This document shows, in pieces, positions 22,398 to 26,479 of a stretch of 26,479 nt of DNA. The notes under the pieces are model-generated. The model had not been told where the DNA came from, ran no database searches, and worked only from the letters and a program-made list of their open reading frames with translations. Position 1 is the first letter of the stretch, and each line of letters starts with the position of its first letter. Both the position numbers and the translations under genes were made by a program. Source of the stretch: JAZDEU01 sp043808545 (GTDB taxonomy: Bacteria; Patescibacteriota; Patescibacteriia; JAZDEU01); assembly GCA_043808545.1 (NCBI GenBank), contig JAZDEU010000003.1, positions 1 to 26,479 of the forward strand, given 5' to 3'.

Positions 22398-23093
22398 TCA
22401 TAAATCTACAATTCCCGCGCTTCCCTTCCTCAAAATCTTCACTTTTCCATCTTTCACTTTTACAATCGTTGACGGCATAACGCGGGGTAAAATTCCTCCG
22501 TCTAAAATTATATTTATATCGTTAAAATCCACTCCTGTTTTTTTTATTCCACCAATGCTATAACAGGAATCGACACCAGCCAAATTTGCCGAAGTAGAAA
22601 CAATGAGCTTTCCCAATTTTAGCGATAAAGCGCATGCCCATAAAGAATCCGGCACGCGTACAGCCGCCGTGCCGTCTTCTGCCATCACAGACTTAGCGAT
22701 CTTAATATTTTTTTTCACCTTTAAAACTATTGACAATTTCCCTTTTCCTGCAGTTCCACCCTTGAGGGCCCGCCCGAACACTCCAGACGGGCGGGGGGCT
22801 AGGGGGGTGTTGAGCCAGAATTTCGTAGCCAGCTCTTTTTCCTTTTCCAAAAAAATAAAATATTTTTCCGCCATACTAAAACTGCCCGCGATAACCGGCA
22901 TGGATTTTGCTTTCGTTCTTTGCTTTATCTTATAAATTTTCTCCACCGCCATTTCATTCGTAGCATCGCATCCTAAGCCGTAAGCCGTATCCGTAGGATA
23001 AATTATAACACCGCCGCTTCTTAAAATATCCACCGCCTTCTCTAACACATTTTCATCTATTTTATTTTTATTTATTTTATAAACCACAATCAA
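22398..23093 (-). CDS. tsaC: Threonylcarbamoyl-AMP synthase (YrdC/Sua5 type)
   Basis: Makes threonylcarbamoyl-AMP from Thr, bicarbonate and ATP for t6A37 of ANN-decoding tRNAs. YrdC-domain motifs: YPTDTAYGLGCDA, KIKQRTKAKSMPVI, VRVPDS and STSANLAG, ending with STIVKV. At 231 residues it is slightly long for the single-domain form. The usual FWPGPLTxVLK motif is interrupted: FWLNTPLAPRPSG...ALKGGTAGKGKLSIVLK. About 26 residues (around 90-116) come from a palindromic repeat of the NTPL/LKGGT kind with a second palindrome (CGCCCGTCTGGA...GGGCGGG) nested in it. The start is TTG at 23093; no better ATG is nearby. Other t6A partners are not in the window. Confidence 0.9.
   Translation of the reverse strand: MIVVYKINKNKIDENVLEKAVDILRSGGVIIYPTDTAYGLGCDATNEMAVEKIYKIKQRTKAKSMPVIAGSFSMAEKYFIFLEKEKELATKFWLNTPLAPRPSGVFGRALKGGTAGKGKLSIVLKVKKNIKIAKSVMAEDGTAAVRVPDSLWACALSLKLGKLIVSTSANLAGVDSCYSIGGIKKTGVDFNDINIILDGGILPRVMPSTIVKVKDGKVKILRKGSAGIVDL
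22752..22818 (-). repeat. NTPL/LKGGT-type repeat with nested palindrome in tsaC
   Basis: On the minus strand AACACCCCCCTAGCC starts the unit and CTCAAGGGTGGAACTGCAGG ends it, as in mnmA. Between them CCCCGCCCGTC and GGGCGGGCC arms form an extra hairpin. Fully in frame. Confidence 0.82.
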
Positions 23094-23129
23094 GTCGTAA
23101 AATTTATAAAGTTATAAAGTTTGTAACTT

Positions 23130-23167
23130 ACCCGTCAGAGTCCCTTGATTACAAGGAGACTCTGACG
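23130..23167. repeat. CCGTCAGAGTC palindrome
   Basis: CCGTCAGAGTCCCTT and AAGGAGACTCTGACG pair almost perfectly around GATTAC. Related to the CCGTCAAAGT repeats at 8513 and 22318. Lies just upstream of the tsaC start. Confidence 0.75.
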
Positions 23168-23181
23168 AGACGAACCTACAA

Positions 23182-23275
23182 ATTAGTATCCGAATGCTCC
23201 AAAAATCCGAACCGAATAATTCGGATGAATTCGTTTTCGTGGCATTTGGATAACATTCGCGGATTCGGATTATAT
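23182..23275 (-). repeat. ATTCGGAT-type repeat, copy 3 (inverted)
   Basis: On the minus strand it reads TATAATCCGAATCC...CGAATG, then CCACGAAAACGAATTC and ATCCGAATTATTCGG, as in 11629-11748. Its end supplies the stop codon of the membrane-protein gene at 23270. Confidence 0.75.
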
Positions 23276-23632
23276 TATTTGTAGATATATTTGCCATACG
23301 GCAAGAGCAGGCAACGCCACCCATATTAAAAATAAAACAAAACACAATATTGCCCAAATTAAAAGAAAAATAGATCTAAAAATAATTTGTATAACTCGCA
23401 TAAAAAAACTGATGATCCGCCCCTGCCAATCATACTGCCCGTACATCGGAGTAAAAATATTTTTAATCCAAATAGATAAAGCTAAATATTTTTCAACCTC
23501 TTTTATTTGATTTAAACAAAAAATGAAAGATTTCTTTAATCCTTTCGTGTACCACTAAACAGGAAAATATAATACATTTCCAATGAGATCAAAAAATATA
23601 TATTTTGCAGATTCCTCTAATAAACTAGACAC
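23270..23632 (-). pseudogene. Small membrane protein gene interrupted by an in-frame amber codon
   Basis: The frame from GTG 23632 gives SSLLEESAKYIFFDLIGN and VLYFPV, then TAG (23557-23555), then WYTKGLKKSFIFCLNQIKEV. It continues through FTPMYGQYDWQGRIISFFMR and a double hydrophobic segment (FLLIWAILCFVLFLIWVALP) to TAA at 23270-23272. Coding character continues unbroken across the TAG, and FPV-W-WYTKGLK would be natural if TAG were TGG. It resembles small membrane proteins with a YGQYDWQGR motif that I recall from Parcubacteria; the function is unknown. It may be a pseudogene, a readthrough case or a sequencing error. Any translated product after the stop would need an internal start. Confidence 0.6.
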
Positions 23633-23748
23633 ATTCTACTGCTCTAATCTTTTCATTCTAATCCTTAGATAATTTAAAAATTAAAAATTATTTAAAAATT
23701 AAAAATTAAAAATTAACTTCCGTAATATTATACCACATAACTTGCAAC

Positions 23749-23944
23749 AAAAAAAGATGCTACATTAACGCATCCTTTTATTTACCGATTATTTTCCTAG
23801 TTCTGCCTGACAGCCTAAAATCTATAAGAATAATCTAATAGACATTAATTTAAAACTACTTTTGTCAAGAGTTAGGAGGGGTATCTCAAGACTTTCGTTA
23901 CTGACAAGGCAGAACTAGAAAAACAATTACTATTTCAATTTTAA
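23749..23944 (-). ncRNA. Candidate structured RNA of about 196 nt (6S-like or new)
   Basis: A strong promoter (23951-23978) and a terminator (GATGC...GCATC then seven T, 23749-23771) delimit a transcript without an open frame. Its ends pair: CTAGTTCTGCCTTGTCAG (23918-23901) with CTGTCAGGCAGAACTAG (23813-23797), extended outward by ATTGTTTTT / GAAAATAAT to about 20 pairs. Inside are a hairpin whose loop holds CCCCTCCT (23881-23874), complementary to a Shine-Dalgarno sequence, and a second hairpin CTATTAGA / TCTTATAG. The rod-like shape and length recall 6S RNA, but no family match can be claimed. Confidence 0.65.
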
Positions 23945-23950
23945 TAAATT

Positions 23951-23978
23951 AGTATAGCGTATTTTTAAAAAAAGTCAA
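23951..23978 (-). promoter_or_regulatory. Promoter of the structured RNA
   Basis: On the minus strand TTGACT (23978-23973), a 16-nt spacer and TATACT (23956-23951). The predicted start is near 23944. Confidence 0.75.
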
Positions 23979-24077
23979 GGATTTTTCCCGAAACAAAAAA
24001 ATACCCCTCTACTAGCGTATTTTAAGTAATTTTATAGTATATCCAAACGGCTATTTTCAAAAATAAATTACTGAAAA

Positions 24078-25328
24078 TTAAAAAATAACCCCGCCGCCTA
24101 AAACTTCTTCTCCCTTATAAAAAACAATCGACTGCCCTGAAGTTACGGCCCTCTGCGACTCTTTAAATTTCACAATATAACTTCTCCCAATTTCTAATTT
24201 CCTGCCTGCGCAGACAGGAAAATTTCTAATTTCCTGTCTGCGCAGGCAGGCTAATTTCTCTTTCATCTCATATTCCCATTCTTCGCCCTCTTTACCATCT
24301 GCGTACTTCTCTTCTACTACGCATTCCGCCGCTTCATGCCGATATCTTATCTTTGCCTTCACTTTAATCGGAAATTTTGGCTCTTTTCCGCTAATCCAAT
24401 TTACTTCTTCTGCTTCCAATTTATTACAATATAACATTTTATCATCTCGATTTTCGCTCACAACCAAAATATTTTTTTCAACATCTTTTCGCGCTACATA
24501 ATATGGCCCGGTTCCGCCGATGCCAACAGCCCGCCTCTGCCCGATTGTATATAAAGGCAATCCATTATGTTTACCTATTTTTTCTCCTTCCAGCGTAACA
24601 ATATCTCCTTTGCGCATCTTTAGATATTTCTTCAAAAATTCATTATGATCAACTTTCCCAGTTCCACCCTTGAGGGTGGTCAGGGGGGTGTTTCCCGCGC
24701 CTGCCTGCGCAGGCAGGTATAATCCGCGTTCTGCCAGAAAGCATATATCCTGACTTTCCTTTTCAGACACTGGCGACTTCCATTTCTTAGCCATCGCTTT
24801 AACCTGTTTTTTAGTATATTTCCCTAAAGGAAATTCAACATGCGCTAAAATTTCCTGCGTCAAATTATATAAAAAATAACTCTGATCCTTCTCTTTGTCT
24901 TTCCCTCTATATAAATAATATCTTCCAATTTTTTGTTTTTTTGTTTTTTTGCTTTTTTGCTTTTTTGAGATGTAGTGCCCTGTCGCTAATTTATCAAAAC
25001 CCATTTCGCGCGCTTTATCATATAATATTCCGAATTTTATATCGCGATTGCATCTCACGCACGGATTAGGAGTCCAGCCATTTTTATATTCTTCTAAAAA
25101 ATAATCTATTATTTTATTTTTAAATTCAGTTCTAACATCTATTGCGTAAAATGGCATTTTAAAAAATTCTGCAACAATCCGCGCTTGATTTTCGCCAGTA
25201 TCTTCCGCAAATAATTTTAAATACAGCGCAGTCAAATCATAACCTTGCTTTTGCAAAAGCATGCCGGCAACTGCGGAATCAATCCCGCCAGAAAGAGCGA
25301 GCGCAACTTTTCGTTTTCTATTCCGCAT
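24078..25328 (-). CDS. mnmA: tRNA-specific 2-thiouridylase
   Basis: Thiolates U34 of Lys, Glu and Gln tRNAs using ATP. The PP-loop is ALSGGIDSAVAG near the N-terminus. The two catalytic cysteines are in TPNPCVRCN and SQDICFLAE; ATGHYI and LPLYTIGQRRAVGIGG also fit. I use the ATG at 25328 (MRNRKRK); the frame stays open upstream into the adjoining 183-bp element (MRFQSVMSIYY), which is not native. Three stretches look inserted: about 121-135 (KKQKSKKTKKQK, A-rich repeat), 203-223 (LPAQAGAGNTPLTTLKGGTG, two repeats) and 359-378 (LACLRRQE...PVCAGRK, CCTGCCTG repeats). Before the element inserted, the superoxide reductase stop would have lain about 11 bases upstream. Confidence 0.93.
   Translation of the reverse strand: MRNRKRKVALALSGGIDSAVAGMLLQKQGYDLTALYLKLFAEDTGENQARIVAEFFKMPFYAIDVRTEFKNKIIDYFLEEYKNGWTPNPCVRCNRDIKFGILYDKAREMGFDKLATGHYISKKQKSKKTKKQKIGRYYLYRGKDKEKDQSYFLYNLTQEILAHVEFPLGKYTKKQVKAMAKKWKSPVSEKESQDICFLAERGLYLPAQAGAGNTPLTTLKGGTGKVDHNEFLKKYLKMRKGDIVTLEGEKIGKHNGLPLYTIGQRRAVGIGGTGPYYVARKDVEKNILVVSENRDDKMLYCNKLEAEEVNWISGKEPKFPIKVKAKIRYRHEAAECVVEEKYADGKEGEEWEYEMKEKLACLRRQEIRNFPVCAGRKLEIGRSYIVKFKESQRAVTSGQSIVFYKGEEVLGGGVIF
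24203..24250. repeat. Two CCTGCCTGCGCAGGCAGG-type palindromes in mnmA
   Basis: CCTGCCTGCGCAGACAGG and CCTGTCTGCGCAGGCAGG are separated by AAAATTTCTAATTT. In frame near the C-terminal domain. Confidence 0.8.
24662..24716 (-). repeat. NTPL/LKGGT-type repeat plus CCTGCCTG palindrome in mnmA
   Basis: On the minus strand CCTGCCTGCGCAGGCAGG is followed by GGGAAACACCCCCCTGACC and CTCAAGGGTGGAACTGG. It encodes LPAQAGAGNTPLTTLKGGTG in the same frame as the porA and tsaC units. Confidence 0.82.
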
Positions 25329-25334
25329 ATAATA

Positions 25335-25517
25335 TATGGACATCACACTCTGAAAACGCACTTAGAAACTAGCAAAAATTGATGAATAACGAAGTTTTGC
25401 AGTTTAGAAAAACCGCAGATGTATCAGTAGATACATTGAGGATTTTCCTAAACGAAAAACAAGTTATTCGCAATTTTGGCAGTTTATGGAGTGCGGTTTT
25501 GGAGCGTGATGTCCATA
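25335..25517 (+). mobile_element. 183-bp TA-flanked foldback element (MITE), copy 3
   Basis: Same ends and central palindrome as copy 1. Inserted between the superoxide reductase stop (25520) and the mnmA ATG (25328). Removing it with one TA leaves TAGTC-TA-TATTAT-ATG, a compact junction, so it probably split an operon. Confidence 0.88.
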
Positions 25518-25519
25518 GA

Positions 25520-25897
25520 CTATTTAAAAACATTCACTCCCTCTAAACCATTCTCAATTAAACTAAACTGAATTCGCGCCGATTTTTCCCACACTCCATG
25601 TAAATTACAACTTGCAATTATCTTAAAATTTATATTTTTCAACATACTTATATTAAAAATACATTTAGGCTCTACATCAGGACCTAACTCAACTTTATCT
25701 AATAAAATATTATCATTATATAATTCTATCCATTCAATAAAATGTTCCTCGCTCATAGGATGCATAATTTCTCCGACTCTTACAATTAACTCAAAAATAT
25801 CGCCTTTAATAGGCGGATATGGTATCTCAATAAACGGAATATGCATTTTTTCCGTGTCAGATAAATCGTTTGGATTTTTTGCTCTTTGAACCTCCAT
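25520..25897 (-). CDS. Superoxide reductase (neelaredoxin-type, one-iron)
   Basis: 125 residues. Reduces superoxide to peroxide without making oxygen, at a non-haem iron with four His and one Cys. The ligands are visible: H19 (EKMHIPFIE), H46 and H52 (GEIMHPMSEEHFIEWIEL), C97 and H100 (SCNLHGVW). The N-terminal rubredoxin-like centre of desulfoferrodoxin is absent, making this the one-iron form. In many members EKH precedes the Pro, with Lys next to the first His ligand; here it is EK-M-H, so that Lys is displaced by one position. The start lies only a few bases from a GGCGCG repeat, with no ribosome-binding site. It was probably cotranscribed with mnmA before element copy 3 inserted. Confidence 0.9.
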   Translation of the reverse strand: MEVQRAKNPNDLSDTEKMHIPFIEIPYPPIKGDIFELIVRVGEIMHPMSEEHFIEWIELYNDNILLDKVELGPDVEPKCIFNISMLKNINFKIIASCNLHGVWEKSARIQFSLIENGLEGVNVFK

Positions 25898-25904
25898 ACA
25901 GTTT

Positions 25905-26076
25905 TAAACGCGCCGCTACAAACGGCTCCCATCCGAATAATAAATAACTGTTTTAAACGCGCCGCTACAAACCTGCCTGCGCAGTCAAGCGACGACCATC
26001 CGAATCAATCTATCTTTTTCAGATGAATTAGTTTTCATAGTATTCGCATACTAATTCGTATTATTCGAATTATACT
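25905..26076. repeat. Repeat-only intergenic stretch
   Basis: Two direct copies of AGTTTTAAACGCGCCGCTAC-type sequence (second at about 25951) are separated by CCCATCCGAATAATAAATAA. A CCTGCCTGCGCAG half-palindrome follows (25971), then a diverged ATTCGGAT-type unit ending ATTCGAATTATAC. No gene seen from here to the window end. Confidence 0.65.
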
Positions 26077-26078
26077 CT

Positions 26079-26261
26079 TATGGACATCGCATTATGAAAA
26101 CGCGCTTAGAAACTAGAAAAAATTTATGAATAGCGAAGTTTTGCAGTTCAGGAAAACCGCAGATGTATCAGTAGATACATAGAGGATTTTCCTGAACGAA
26201 AAACAAGCTATTCGCAATTTTTACAGTTTATGGAGCGCGGAGTCATAATGTGATGTCCATA
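26079..26261 (+). mobile_element. 183-bp TA-flanked foldback element (MITE), copy 4
   Basis: Differs from copy 1 at only a handful of positions (for example ACATCGC for ACATCAC, GGAGCGCGG for GGAGTGCGG), so the two are recently related. It has the TA flanks and full-length foldback structure and lies between genes. Confidence 0.9.
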
Positions 26262-26291
26262 TGCTTTTATATTATCACACTTTCTCCTATA

Positions 26292-26318
26292 AAAAAAGAG
26301 GCGTTTAACCGCCCCTTT
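26292..26318 (-). terminator. Intrinsic terminator on the minus strand
   Basis: GGGGCG-GTTAAA-CGCCTC followed by seven T on the minus strand. It probably ends a transcript from beyond the right edge of the window. Confidence 0.75.
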
Positions 26319-26395
26319 CCCTTATACTACTTTGCTAAACTAAATAAGATTATATAATCTCGAAATTGAGCGTCAATAATTTATTCAACTCATTC

Positions 26396-26466
26396 TTAAG
26401 GGTGTGCCGCCAAAAGCCAATGTGAAATTTTTAATTTCGCCGTGGCTTTTTGCGGGACACCCTTAA
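26396..26466. repeat. 71-bp foldback repeat
   Basis: TTAAGGGTGTGCCGCCAAAA and TTTTTGCGGGACACCCTTAA are inverted arms, and the inner arms AGCCA...GAAATT / AATTTC...TGGCT continue the pairing to a small central loop. Only one copy is in the window. Confidence 0.75.
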
Positions 26467-26479
26467 CGCCATCTAAACA

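Noticed and set aside
23112..23357. 81-residue minus-strand frame near 23.2 kb
   Set aside because: It mixes the out-of-frame end of the amber-containing membrane gene with two repeats; the membrane-protein frame is clearly the coding one.
23749..23944. Firm naming of the structured RNA as 6S RNA
   Set aside because: Length and rod shape fit, but no diagnostic sequence could be confirmed by eye.

Overview
The window looks like AT-rich DNA from a Candidate Phyla Radiation (Patescibacteria, probably Parcubacteria-like) bacterium. This is inferred from the mix of short hypothetical and membrane proteins, a very weak Shine-Dalgarno signal, apparently leaderless promoters, a tRNA cluster next to a solitary rplS, and a PilX-like pilin. 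No phylogenetic marker was searched. Most protein genes lie on the minus strand. The plus strand carries rplS, five tRNAs, a small membrane protein and a secreted coiled-coil protein.

Layout. 1-3.7 kb: a terminal-inverted-repeat element, tRNA-Ser(CGA), a secreted peptidoglycan-recognition amidase with Ig-like domains, a possible small RNA, a second inverted copy of the first element, and a MazG gene split by a 183-bp foldback element. 3.7-7.7 kb: phosphoenolpyruvate synthase, a PIN/Phd-type toxin-antitoxin pair with a palindromic operator, and a transglutaminase-like gene split by another copy of the 183-bp element. 7.7-10.6 kb: alpha and beta subunits of pyruvate:ferredoxin oxidoreductase, separated by a four-helix-bundle (23S intervening-sequence type) gene bracketed by 21-bp inverted repeats. 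10.7-12.9 kb: rplS and tRNAs Leu(GAG), Val(TAC), Ala(TGC), Phe(GAA) and Leu(TAA), with repeats between them and an IS903-like miniature element with a perfect 9-bp target duplication. 13-19.2 kb: a 3D-domain protein, a protease-dead HtrA/PDZ protein, two conserved-looking unknowns, an M16 peptidase and a PilX-like protein. 19.3-23.1 kb: a coiled-coil secreted protein, a HicB-like protein, a P-loop kinase-like protein and TsaC/Sua5. 23.2-26.5 kb: a membrane-protein gene with an in-frame amber codon, a candidate structured RNA of about 196 nt, MnmA, superoxide reductase and two more 183-bp elements.

The dominant signal is an unusual load of small palindromic repeats of about ten kinds. They lie between genes and also, in frame, inside conserved housekeeping genes (PorA, PorB, TsaC, MnmA, HtrA-like, M16, amidase). 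One kind encodes a recurring peptide, NTPL-x-LKGGT, in three unrelated proteins. This resembles the Rickettsia palindromic elements but uses different sequences. A TA-targeting foldback element has broken at least two genes. In three cases its end supplies a GTG-ATG start in frame with the neighbouring coding sequence.

Functional links are modest: pyruvate/PEP metabolism (ppsA, porAB), tRNA modification (tsaC, mnmA), envelope and surface functions (amidase, 3D protein, HtrA-like, PilX) and oxygen defence (superoxide reductase next to mnmA). All family names come from motifs read by eye; nothing was searched against a database.
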